A DNA stretch of 5,708 nucleotides from Deltaproteobacteria bacterium UBA2385 (GCA_002343455.1 DDSR01000495.1:181-5888); one strand, 5' to 3'. Positions 1-5,708 are shown, numbered from the stretch's first letter. Notes: generated from the letters alone by a model not told the origin. Program-made: numbers and translations.

Positions 1-1681
1 GCTCGACCCGGCCGTTGAGGAAGAAGTCGGCGAAGGCGGGCCTGGCGCCGGAGGCCTCCAAGCGCAGGGCGATCTGCTCGGCGGGGCCGGTGTCCAGGCC
101 CAGGCCGCGCAGGGCCAGATCTCCCTCCAGGCGGTGGCGCACCGACTGGATGCGGCGCAGCGTGGCGAGGTAGGAGCCGCGGAAGACCTCCAGGTGGACC
201 CGGTGGTCCATCGGGTTGATGCTCAGCAGGCGCCGCAGGCGGTTGTTCGGCAGCAGGGTGTAGCTGCGGACCTCGGGGTGGCGGCGCAGGGACTGGGACT
301 GGGCGGTCTCGAAGCGGGTGAAGGACAGAGAGCGCACGTCCTGGTCGATGTTGTAGAGCAGGCCGCGGCTGTGCGAGAAGCCGGGCTCCTTGCTGTGGTA
401 GGGGACGAAGGGGTCGAGGATGAAGAGCAGGTCGGCGCCGCGACGGATGGCCTCGTCGAAGTTGCTGGTGCGGGTGACGGCGCCGTCCTCGAACCAGGCG
501 CCGTCGATGTTCACCGCGCTGAAGGCCGGGTTGATGGAGAGGGAGGCCTGCACGGCCTTGCTGATCGGCACCGTGTGGTGGGTCTCGTCGCCGAAGAGCA
601 CGTGGCGGCGGGTGTCCTGGTTGGTGGCCCCGACGAAGAGCGGTCGCCGCAGGCGTCGGAAGTCGTTGGTGGAGCCCGGGGCGGTCAGCACGCGCCGCAG
701 CAGCTCTTCGTAGAGGTCGGAGCGGAAGGGGGCCCCGACCAGGGCGGTCGTGCCCAGGAAGAGATCGTCCAGCGTCGGCGCCTCTCCTCCGCGGGCCATC
801 CTCCACAGGGCCCGGCCGCCGGCCTTGGCGGCCTCGCCCAGGCGCCACCGCAGATCGGGACCGTTGAGGTGGCCGAGCCGCGCGATGCTGAGGTCCAGCG
901 GCGGGATGCGCCCGCCCTCCACCCCGGAGAGCGAGGCCATGATCTCGTCTGGCGAGTAGCCGTTGGCCACCATGCTGGTCACGACCGCGCCCGCGCTGAT
1001 CCCGAAGTACAGGTCGAAGTCGTTGACGCTGCCGCCGACCAGGCAGTCGTCCAGGCACTTGAGCGCGCCAAGCTCGAAGAAGATCGCCGTGATGCCGCCG
1101 CCGGCGGCGCAGAGCGCGCTGCGCAGGGCCCGGGGCTTGAAGAGCAGCTCGACCGCCTCGTCCAGCACGCGGCCGGCGAAGAACTCGTCCGTCTCGCCCC
1201 CCCGGAAGCGCCGCTCCTTGAGCACATGCCGGATCCCCAGGCCGCCCAGCTCGACCAGCAGGTCGTCGATGCGCTGGCCGTGGGGGCCGGAGACCAGGAC
1301 CATGATGCGGTGGAAGCCGTAGCGGGACTCGATGTCCTCGACGTCGTCCAGCATCTTCAGCAGGGCGCGGGCCTTGTTGATGCGCTCCTCGTGCTCCACC
1401 TCGTCGCTGACCCAGCGCAGATCGATGACGATCATGTTCAGGAAGATCGTCCCCAGGAGGTGCTCGGCCTGCTCCATCGTGTGGGCCGGCAGCCAGGTCA
1501 GCTCCGCCTTGGCGTGCTGGAACTGCCGCGCCTGGCCCACGGCGCGGACCTTCAGCTCGCGCACCTTGCCCATATCGTCGATCAGCCGCTCGAAGGTGCC
1601 CGGATCCGGCCCGCAGTACAGCAGCGTGCGCGAGGCTGCGGCGGCCTTGGCCCGGCGGCGCTGAGCGTGAGAGGTGGTCAT
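1..1681 (-). CDS. Patatin-like phospholipase with N-terminal extension (C-terminus cut by window edge)
   Basis: Translating the minus strand from the ATG at 1681 gives 560 residues with no stop before the window edge, so the C-terminus is missing. The patatin hallmarks are present in order: the glycine-rich oxyanion loop GGGI at residues 194-197, the nucleophile elbow G-I-S-A-G with Ser229, and the Asp-Gly-Ala motif with Asp399. Ser229 and Asp399 would form the catalytic dyad of a serine acyl hydrolase acting on phospholipids or other acyl esters (family knowledge). The first ~180 residues are not patatin. They look like an alpha/beta domain with hydrophobic strands near 79-88 (ending VIDLR) and 125-131; I do not recognise its family. 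About 160 residues follow the Asp motif. No signal peptide or membrane segment is evident, so it is probably cytosolic. No good Shine-Dalgarno precedes the ATG (only AGG directly against it). The gene lies 53 bp after the ene-reductase stop, with a strong hairpin between. The patatin assignment is firm; substrate is unknown. Confidence 0.9.
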   Translation of the reverse strand, partial: MTTSHAQRRRAKAAAASRTLLYCGPDPGTFERLIDDMGKVRELKVRAVGQARQFQHAKAELTWLPAHTMEQAEHLLGTIFLNMIVIDLRWVSDEVEHEERINKARALLKMLDDVEDIESRYGFHRIMVLVSGPHGQRIDDLLVELGGLGIRHVLKERRFRGGETDEFFAGRVLDEAVELLFKPRALRSALCAAGGGITAIFFELGALKCLDDCLVGGSVNDFDLYFGISAGAVVTSMVANGYSPDEIMASLSGVEGGRIPPLDLSIARLGHLNGPDLRWRLGEAAKAGGRALWRMARGGEAPTLDDLFLGTTALVGAPFRSDLYEELLRRVLTAPGSTNDFRRLRRPLFVGATNQDTRRHVLFGDETHHTVPISKAVQASLSINPAFSAVNIDGAWFEDGAVTRTSNFDEAIRRGADLLFILDPFVPYHSKEPGFSHSRGLLYNIDQDVRSLSFTRFETAQSQSLRRHPEVRSYTLLPNNRLRRLLSINPMDHRVHLEVFRGSYLATLRRIQSVRHRLEGDLALRGLGLDTGPAEQIALRLEASGARPAFADFFLNGRVE

Positions 1682-1710
1682 GCCTGAATCTAATCGCCAC
1701 GCAGCCGACG

Positions 1711-1749
1711 GGGCTGACTAGCTAGTGCCTGGCACTAGCTAGTCAGCCC
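1711..1749. repeat. Perfect 19-bp inverted repeat with 1-base centre, hairpin-forming
   Basis: Bases 1711-1729 (gggctgactagctagtgcc) are exactly mirrored by 1731-1749 around the single base T1730. Each arm contains the self-complementary 10-mer actagctagt (1717-1726 and 1734-1743), so the element is also a direct repeat of a palindrome spaced 17 bp apart. The minus-strand gene to its right ends inside it: its last codons and TAG stop lie in one arm. The transcript would fold into a very stable hairpin. No T-run follows on either strand, so it is not a textbook intrinsic terminator. Options are a non-canonical terminator or mRNA-stabilising hairpin, a REP-like dispersed element, or a tandem operator for the lipase gene. 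The sequence alone does not decide. Confidence 0.85.
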
Positions 1750-2820
1750 GCGGAAGCGGGAGAGGTAGGCGCGGAAGGGGGCGCTGACATCGGCGGCGAC
1801 GAGCTGATCGTCGCTGAAGGGGGGGCGCTTCGGCTCGGCACCGCCGGCGGCGACCCGCTGGGGCCACTCGGGATCGCCGATCGCCGCGCGGCCGAGGGCG
1901 ACCGCGTCGGCGCCCAGGTCCATCAGGGCGCGGGCCTCGTCCAGCGTCCAGATCCCGCCGCAGGCGACCAGCGGCAGCGCGGGGCCGACGGCCTCCCGGA
2001 ACAGGGGGATCGGGTGCTGATCGGGCCTCTTCCGGGTGTTCTCGCGCCCGTCCCAGAGGGAGAGGTGCAGGAAGTCGGCGCCGTCCTCGGCCAGCCAGGC
2101 GGCCAGCTGCAAGTTCTCGTCCAGGTCGAGGCCGCTGGCCTGGCCGCGATCCTCGGGCGAGAGGCGAACGCCGACGACGAAGTCGGCAGGGACCGCCTCA
2201 CGCACGGCGCGGAGGACCGTCCGCAGCAGGCGGGCGCGGCCGAGGAGGTCGCCGCCCCAGCCGTCGGTCCGCGGGTTCTGCGTGGCCGAGAGGAACTGGC
2301 CGAGCAGGTAGCCGTGGGCCCCGTGCAGCTCGACGCCATGCAGTCCGGCCCGGGCGCAGCGCAGCGCGGCCAGGCGGAAGGCCTCGATCAGGCCCAGGAT
2401 GTCGGCCTCGCTGGCGGCGCGGGGCGCTTCGAAGTCGGGGCCCTCCTCCCAGGTCGAGGCGCTCCAGGTCGGGATGCCGCTGAGCGCGCGCGACGCCCGG
2501 GCGCCCCCGTGGAAGAGCTGGATCAGCCCCAGCGCCCCCCGCTCGCGCAGGCCGGCGCCGAGCGGGCGGAGGGCCTCCTCGTGCGCCGCGGTGGCGACGC
2601 CGAGCTCGCCGGGCCAGGCCTTGCCTTCGGGCGAGACGTAGGCCGCGCAGCTCTCGACCACGCCGAAGCCGCCCTCCGCCCGACGCAGCAGCCAGCGCAG
2701 CTCTTCGGGCGAGAGGGTCCCGTCGGGGGCGGACTGCTGGTTGGTCAGCGGGGCCAGCCAGAGGCGGTTGGGGGCGGCGGTGCCGTTGGGAAAGCGCAGG
2801 GGGGCGAGCAGATCGGTCAT
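1735..2820 (-). CDS. Old Yellow Enzyme family NAD(P)H:flavin oxidoreductase (ene-reductase)
   Basis: The 361-residue product is full length for a single-domain FMN TIM barrel of the OYE family, which reduces activated C=C bonds of enones and related electrophiles with NAD(P)H. Visible signatures are: APLTN at 23-27 near the flavin; Gln101 and His104 in QLFHGG; HGAHGYL at 166-172, where His166 and His169 match the substrate-carbonyl-binding pair and Tyr171 lies nearby; the family block Q-F-L-S...N-P-R-T-D-G-W-G-G at 175-190; Arg219 in GVRLSP, expected to contact the flavin; and phosphate-binding ACGGI (286-290) and ALGRA (308-312). Position 26 is Thr, as in classical OYEs, rather than the Cys of YqjM-type enzymes. 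There is no C-terminal Fe-S/NADH domain, so it is not a 2,4-dienoyl-CoA reductase type. The ATG at 2820 gives a normal family N-terminus, but no Shine-Dalgarno is visible upstream, so translation may be leaderless or weak. The physiological substrate is unknown; a detoxification role is only typical of the family. Confidence 0.93.
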   Translation of the reverse strand: MTDLLAPLRFPNGTAAPNRLWLAPLTNQQSAPDGTLSPEELRWLLRRAEGGFGVVESCAAYVSPEGKAWPGELGVATAAHEEALRPLGAGLRERGALGLIQLFHGGARASRALSGIPTWSASTWEEGPDFEAPRAASEADILGLIEAFRLAALRCARAGLHGVELHGAHGYLLGQFLSATQNPRTDGWGGDLLGRARLLRTVLRAVREAVPADFVVGVRLSPEDRGQASGLDLDENLQLAAWLAEDGADFLHLSLWDGRENTRKRPDQHPIPLFREAVGPALPLVACGGIWTLDEARALMDLGADAVALGRAAIGDPEWPQRVAAGGAEPKRPPFSDDQLVAADVSAPFRAYLSRFRGLTS

Positions 2821-2873
2821 TGGTGTGGACTAACGGGATGGCCGTGACCGAGGCCGCTGCGATAGGACCCACC
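2821..2873. promoter_or_regulatory. Short divergent intergenic region between ene-reductase and VF530-like gene
   Basis: If the VF530-like gene starts at GTG 2874, 53 bp separate two divergent start codons, and both promoters must lie here or run into the genes. I see no convincing -35/-10 pair on either strand. The only clear signal is the plus-strand Shine-Dalgarno near the right end. If the plus gene instead starts at ATG 2838 or TTG 2820, this gap shrinks to 17 bp or disappears. Confidence 0.4.
2864..2868 (+). promoter_or_regulatory. Shine-Dalgarno that favours GTG 2874 as start
   Basis: AGGAC at 2864-2868 sits six bases before GTG 2874, good ribosome-binding spacing. The competing in-frame starts TTG 2820 and ATG 2838 have only a weak ACGGG or nothing upstream. 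Starting at GTG also gives the N-terminus [11 protein letters not shown], which matches the usual beginning of VF530-family proteins. Confidence 0.55.
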
Positions 2874-3113
2874 GTGCCCGAACAACCCAAGAACCCGCTG
2901 CACGGCCTCACCCTGGAGGCGATCCTGACCGAGCTGGTCGAAGCCCGCGGCTGGGAGGAGCTCGGCCGCCAGGTGCGGATCCAGTGCTTCGTCAACGAGC
3001 CGAGCATCTCGTCCAGCCTGAAGTTCCTCCGCAAGACGCCCTGGGCCCGCGAGAAGCTGGAGAGCTACTTCCTCTGGCACCGGCGCGAGCTGCGGCGGCA
3101 GCAGCAGGACTAG
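2874..3113 (+). CDS. VF530 / DUF2132 family small protein (putative DNA-binding)
   Basis: The GTG start gives 79 residues, the normal size for this family. Almost the whole chain is family signature: [17 protein letters not shown] at 7-23, GWEELG at 26-31, then an I-x-C-F block at 36-39 and [20 protein letters not shown] at 41-60, ending in a basic, Gln-rich tail ([10 protein letters not shown]). The family is named after Vibrio fischeri VF530, whose solution structure suggested DNA binding; as far as I know its cellular role is not established. The protein is small and soluble, with no signal or membrane segment. It diverges from the ene-reductase gene and converges on the deoxyhypusine-synthase-like gene, whose stop codon overlaps its own on the palindrome ggactagtcc (3107-3116). 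It is probably a stand-alone transcription unit. Longer versions starting at ATG 2838 (91 residues) or TTG 2820 (97 residues) are open but would add a non-conserved N-terminal tail. The family call is firm; function and start are less certain. Confidence 0.88.
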   Translation: MPEQPKNPLHGLTLEAILTELVEARGWEELGRQVRIQCFVNEPSISSSLKFLRKTPWAREKLESYFLWHRRELRRQQQD

Positions 3114-4240
3114 TCCGCGGACTCCAGCTCTTCGAGCAGCCCGGCCCGCTTGTCGGCCATGTCGGCGACCAGCTTCGCCCGGGCCTCGCCCATGCGGTCC
3201 AGCAGGCGCTTCTGGGGCCGCTGCGCCCCCTGCTGGAAGAGGCCGTGGACCAGGAAGGGCAGGACGGCGGTGACGTCGGTGTGCACATAGACCGAGCTTG
3301 TCTCGACACACTCGGCGCTGACCTTGCCCCAGGTGTGGCCCTCGCCCGCCGGGCAGGAGGAGAGGGCGCCGTTGTCGACCGGGTCGACGCAGAACTGCAG
3401 GTCGAGGTCGAAGCCGCGCGCGTCCAGGCCCAGGATCTGCCCCAGGGTGGGCTCGCCCTGCAGTGTGTAGTTCTTGGGCACGCCGCCGCCGAGGATCCAG
3501 ACGGCCGTCTGGCCCTCGTTCTGGGCCAGCCACTGCAGGGCGGCCATGTCGCTGACGTCCTGGGTGACGTCCAGGGAGAGCTGGAAGGCCTCGCCGTAGA
3601 GCGCCTTGAGCTTGACGACGTTGAGGAAGATGCTGCCGTCCTGGGGGGCGCCGACGAAGATGGGCACGCCGGCCCGGTAGCAGGCCGAGAGCAGGCAGGG
3701 CTGATCGACGCCGATGCCGTCCTCGATCTCGGCGAGGCAGCGGCCCAGCTCGGCGTGCAGCTCCCAGGTGGTCATCGGCCGCTGGAACTCCGGCCGGCGC
3801 ATCAGGCGGGCGAAGAGCAGGTCGGTGTCCAGCAGGACCTGCTCGTCGAAGCCCAGGTCGTAGATGCGGATGATGCGGGCCTCGCGCAGCATGGTGTCGC
3901 CGGCGTCCGGAGCGATCTCGCGGATGCGGTGGCCGATGACGCGGTGGGCGTCGTGGTAGAGGTTCGCGCCGGTGGTGGTGAGCACATCGACCAGCCCGCG
4001 CTGCACCAGGGGGACGAGGCAGGAGCGGTGCAGGCCGGCGGGGGTCATGGCCCCGGACATGGTGCAGAAGACGGTGTCGGGGCCGTCGGCGCAGCGGGCC
4101 ATCAGCTCGAAGGCGGTGCGGACCTGACGGCCGACGAAGGCGGGGAAGGCGCTGGCGAGCAGCTCGGCGATGCTCTGCTGGCCGGTGATGGCCGAGGGGC
4201 GGACCTCGCGGGCGGTCTGGAAGGCGTCGGAGATGGACAC
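3110..4240 (-). CDS. Deoxyhypusine synthase family protein, bacterial type (possible homospermidine-forming enzyme)
   Basis: The 376-residue product has the deoxyhypusine synthase fold signatures: SGAMTPAG at 62-69, TTGANLYHD at 89-97 (NAD region), [13 protein letters not shown] at 191-203, GGGVPKNY at 251-258, and the active-site block with Glu300 and W-G-K at 304-306. Lys306 corresponds to the lysine that forms the covalent aminobutyl intermediate in eukaryotic DHS (human Lys329), and Trp304 and Glu300 also align. Asn257 stands where human DHS has a catalytic His (KHH becomes KNY), a change I associate with the bacterial branch. Bacteria lack eIF5A, so protein hypusination is unlikely; some bacterial relatives (SpeY type) have been linked to homospermidine synthesis, so NAD-dependent aminobutyl transfer between polyamines is the best inference. 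The start is GTG at 4240 with GAGG five bases upstream; the next in-frame Met is residue 47, inside the conserved fold. No signal peptide is seen, so it is cytosolic. The gene overlaps the VF530-like stop by 4 bp and diverges from the nitrogenase-like gene. Confidence 0.9.
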   Translation of the reverse strand: MSISDAFQTAREVRPSAITGQQSIAELLASAFPAFVGRQVRTAFELMARCADGPDTVFCTMSGAMTPAGLHRSCLVPLVQRGLVDVLTTTGANLYHDAHRVIGHRIREIAPDAGDTMLREARIIRIYDLGFDEQVLLDTDLLFARLMRRPEFQRPMTTWELHAELGRCLAEIEDGIGVDQPCLLSACYRAGVPIFVGAPQDGSIFLNVVKLKALYGEAFQLSLDVTQDVSDMAALQWLAQNEGQTAVWILGGGVPKNYTLQGEPTLGQILGLDARGFDLDLQFCVDPVDNGALSSCPAGEGHTWGKVSAECVETSSVYVHTDVTAVLPFLVHGLFQQGAQRPQKRLLDRMGEARAKLVADMADKRAGLLEELESAD

Positions 4241-4308
4241 GGGAACCTCGGGGGAGGGAGAGGCGCCCCCTCTAATGCCCTCAGCGAGGAGGGCGCTTTC
4301 GTGCGACC
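4241..4308. promoter_or_regulatory. 68-bp divergent control region between DHS-like and nitrogenase-like genes
   Basis: This gap must carry the start signals of both divergent genes. On the minus strand, GAGG (4249-4246) lies five bases before the GTG start at 4240, a good ribosome-binding site. On the plus strand, TCTAAT at 4271-4276 matches the sigma-70 -10 consensus at five of six positions, but I see no -35 element at the right distance. GGAGG at 4288-4292 is the only Shine-Dalgarno candidate for the ATG at 4309, yet its 16-base spacing is long. It overlaps a small hairpin: gccctc (4277-4282) pairs with gagggc (4289-4294) across a 6-base loop. The promoter call is tentative. Confidence 0.45.
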
Positions 4309-5574
4309 ATGGCCGGCATGCAGACCAGCCGAGACGAAGCCTTCTGGCAACGCCAGCAGAGACGCCGCGAGGAGAAGCTCGGCCAGCCCTGCTGCACGCA
4401 GTCGGGCTTCAGCTGGTCCTTGATGGAGATCCCCGGCAATTTCGCCGTGGTGGTGCACGGCGAGTTCGACTGCCTGAACTGCTTCCACCACCACACCGGG
4501 GTCAGCAGCACCCGCTTCTACAGCACCCGCCTGAGCGAGGAGATGCTGACCACCGGCCGCACCGAGCAGGCCCTGCGCACCTGCCTGGAGCTGATCGCCG
4601 AGGTCGAGGCCCCCGATGTGGTGCTGGTCCTGGGCACCTGCCCGGTCGAGGTCATCGGCGACCGCTTCGGCGGGGTGGTCGAGGAGGTCTCCGCCCGCAC
4701 CGGCATCCCCATGATCCCGCTGCGCACGCACGGTCTGGCCCTCTCCAGCCAGCCGAAGATGCTCGACTGGCTCTACAAGACCCTGGCCACGCTGCCGCCC
4801 CTGCCCCGGCCCGAGGGGCCGCCCACGATCAACCTGATCGGCGGCCCCGCAGGTCCGACGGGCGAGCTGCGCGCCATCCTCGCCAAGGCCGGGCTGGGCC
4901 TGGGCGGCGCCTTCCCCACGGGGGCCAGCCTCTCCGACTGGCGCCGCATCTCTCACGCCCGCGCCAGCTTCGTCGTCGACACCGGCATGTTCCCCCGCCT
5001 GATCGAGGCGCTCAGCGCCCAGGGCCAGCGCGTCCACGAGGTCCCCCTCCCCATCGGCCTCGCCCCCACCCTGCGCCTGTACGGCCGCATCGCCAAGGCC
5101 CTGGGCGTCTCGCTCTCGGCCGGCGCCGCGCCCCTGGTCGCAGAAGCGAAGAAGGCGATCGAGGCCTTCCGCGCCGAGCACGCAGGTCTCCGCGTCGCCG
5201 TCGCCCTGCGCATGCTGAACAACTACAAAGCCGAGGCGCTGGCCTACGACGGCCTGGGCGAGCTGGCCGCGCTGGAGGAGCTGGGTCTGCGGGTCGAGCT
5301 GCTGATCCAGGGTCCGCCCGAGCCCGCCGCCATGGCCGCGGTCGGCGAGCGCCTGCGCTCCCGGGGCTGCGCCCTGCCCTACCGCCCCTTCCCCGGTCCC
5401 TTCGCCCTGGGCGAGGCGCTGCGCGAGGGCCGCTACGACGCCTGCATGTTGGCCGACAGCAGCGCCCAGGCGGCGCGGGAGGCTGGGATCCCGATGCTGC
5501 CGACCGGCGCGCTCTCGCCCTGGTTGCGAGGGGTGCCGCGCTCGGCGCAGACCCTGCGGCAGGCGCTGCGATGA
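4309..5574 (+). CDS. Nitrogenase component 1 family (NifD/NifE/BchN-like) oxidoreductase subunit
   Basis: The 421-residue product has the layout of the nitrogenase MoFe-protein superfamily, at about the length of BchN rather than NifD. Three cysteine stations appear in family order: Cys28-Cys29 after the charged N-terminus, D-C-L-N-C at 54-58, and GTCPVEVIGD at 109-118, which resembles the TC..(E/G).IGDD motif that follows the third cluster ligand. Between them, YSTRLSEEMLTTG (71-83) matches the superfamily's 'sTdlsE.d.v.G' segment. Rossmann-like domains follow: NLIGGPAG at 175-182 and AVALRMLNN at 297-305, and the C-terminal RYDACMLADSSAQAAREAGIPML (375-397) is typical. These cysteines would hold an inter-subunit Fe-S cluster. 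No Cys lies between 112 and 353, so the FeMo-cofactor cysteine of NifD has no obvious counterpart; nitrogen fixation is unlikely. BchN/BchB, CfbD, MarD and Nfl-type reductases are family alternatives, but I cannot assign it to one. The protein is cytosolic and should need a NifH-like ATPase, which is not in the window. The start is ATG 4309; ATG 4318 is also possible. Confidence 0.85.
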   Translation: MAGMQTSRDEAFWQRQQRRREEKLGQPCCTQSGFSWSLMEIPGNFAVVVHGEFDCLNCFHHHTGVSSTRFYSTRLSEEMLTTGRTEQALRTCLELIAEVEAPDVVLVLGTCPVEVIGDRFGGVVEEVSARTGIPMIPLRTHGLALSSQPKMLDWLYKTLATLPPLPRPEGPPTINLIGGPAGPTGELRAILAKAGLGLGGAFPTGASLSDWRRISHARASFVVDTGMFPRLIEALSAQGQRVHEVPLPIGLAPTLRLYGRIAKALGVSLSAGAAPLVAEAKKAIEAFRAEHAGLRVAVALRMLNNYKAEALAYDGLGELAALEELGLRVELLIQGPPEPAAMAAVGERLRSRGCALPYRPFPGPFALGEALREGRYDACMLADSSAQAAREAGIPMLPTGALSPWLRGVPRSAQTLRQALR

Positions 5575-5708
5575 GCGAGCGCAGCGAGCTTAGACCCCGG
5601 AGGGGGGGAGCGAACGGTGGGGCCGATGGCGTGCGCAGCGCGGCGGAGGGCACACCGGAAGCGGGGGGGAACCTGGAGGGGTTCCCCCCCTCGGGCAAGG
5701 CAGCAGAG
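5571..5708 (+). CDS. Possible start of a downstream gene (ATGA overlap), or translated intergenic repeat
   Basis: An ATG at 5571 overlaps the TGA of the nitrogenase-like gene in an ATGA arrangement, and its frame stays open for 46 codons to the window edge. ATGA overlap normally suggests translational coupling, which would suit a second nitrogenase-like subunit. However, the predicted residues (MSERSELRPRRGG..., rich in Gly, Arg, Ser and Pro) show no family signature. The DNA has the look of GC-rich spacer: a gcgagc direct repeat at the start, G- and C-runs, and a perfect hairpin. I cannot recognise a product. It is more likely non-coding than coding, but the open frame should be kept as a candidate. 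Confidence 0.25.
   Translation, partial: MSERSELRPRRGGANGGADGVRSAAEGTPEAGGNLEGFPPSGKAAE
5663..5690. terminator. 11-bp-stem hairpin downstream of nitrogenase-like gene (terminator-like, no T-run)
   Basis: gggggggaacc (5663-5673) and ggttccccccc (5680-5690) are exact reverse complements with the 6-base loop tggagg. The stem lies about 90 bp after the stop of the nitrogenase-like gene and is followed by tcgggcaagg rather than a T-run. It may end or protect that transcript, or be part of a dispersed GC-rich repeat. If the open frame at 5571 is real, the hairpin would be inside a coding region, which argues against that frame. Confidence 0.5.

Noticed and set aside
134..1687. 517-residue plus-strand open frame
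   Set aside because: It lies antisense to the patatin-like gene, whose minus-strand reading has catalytic motifs in order. Its composition (Ala, Gly, Val, Asp, Glu and Gln rich) is typical of a GC-rich antisense frame.
1711..1749. Standard intrinsic (Rho-independent) terminator
   Set aside because: The stem is perfect, but neither strand has a T-run after it, so only a non-canonical role can be proposed.
2014..2847. 277-residue plus-strand open frame opposite the ene-reductase
   Set aside because: The minus-strand reading has complete Old Yellow Enzyme motifs; this one has none.
2817..3533. 238-residue minus-strand open frame across the VF530-like gene and the end of the DHS-like gene
   Set aside because: It is out of frame with the DHS-like protein, antisense to a well-conserved small protein, and rich in Pro/Arg/Gly.
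2984..4423. 479-residue plus-strand open frame spanning three genes
   Set aside because: It runs antisense through the DHS-like gene and over parts of both divergent plus-strand genes, so it is incompatible with all three. It shows no family motif.
4102..5181. 359-residue minus-strand open frame
   Set aside because: It is antisense to the nitrogenase-like gene and overlaps the DHS-like start in another frame. Its low-complexity Ala/Gly/Gln/Asp content marks it as a GC artefact.
4309..5574. Assignment as a true nitrogenase subunit (NifD or NifK) or as BchN/BchB
   Set aside because: The protein is shorter than NifD/NifK, shows no Cys where the FeMo-cofactor ligand would be, and no nif or bch gene is visible nearby. 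Only the superfamily call is supported.
5012..5698. 228-residue minus-strand open frame at the right end
   Set aside because: It is mostly antisense to the nitrogenase-like gene and extremely rich in Arg/Pro/Ala, with no recognisable domain.

Overview
The window is very GC-rich and compact, with GC strongly preferred at third codon positions. This creates long spurious open frames opposite every real gene. The gene mix (a patatin-like lipase with an N-terminal extension, an Old Yellow Enzyme, a VF530-type protein, a bacterial deoxyhypusine-synthase-like protein and a nitrogenase-like subunit) fits a high-GC Gram-negative-type bacterium. A myxobacterial or other deltaproteobacterial lineage is my best guess, but only a guess: nothing in the sequence fixes the taxon, and I see no rRNA, tRNA, transposase or CRISPR array.

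Layout: (1) Bases 1-1681, minus strand: most of a patatin-family phospholipase, cut off at its C-terminus by the window edge. (2) Bases 1711-1749: a perfect 19-bp inverted repeat around one base, in the 53-bp gap before the lipase gene and covering the last codons and stop of the next gene. (3) Bases 1735-2820, minus strand: an FMN ene-reductase of the Old Yellow Enzyme family. (4) Bases 2874-3113, plus strand: a small VF530/DUF2132 protein, divergent from the ene-reductase. It meets gene 5 tail to tail, with a 4-bp overlap of stop codons. (5) Bases 3110-4240, minus strand: a deoxyhypusine-synthase-family protein of the bacterial type. (6) Bases 4309-5574, plus strand: a nitrogenase component 1 family protein (NifD/NifK/NifE/BchN superfamily), divergent from gene 5 across 68 bp. 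(7) Bases 5571-5708: an ATGA-overlapping open frame that is either the start of another gene or a GC-rich intergenic repeat; it contains an 11-bp-stem hairpin.

How they work together: no complete known pathway is visible. The ene-reductase and the lipase share a strand, but a strong hairpin separates them, so co-transcription is uncertain. The most interesting part is the right half. A nitrogenase-like catalytic subunit stands without any NifH/BchL-type reductase or second subunit in view, and it shares a short divergent control region with a polyamine-type NAD enzyme. What it reduces cannot be read from this window; partner genes, if present, would lie beyond base 5708 or elsewhere in the genome.
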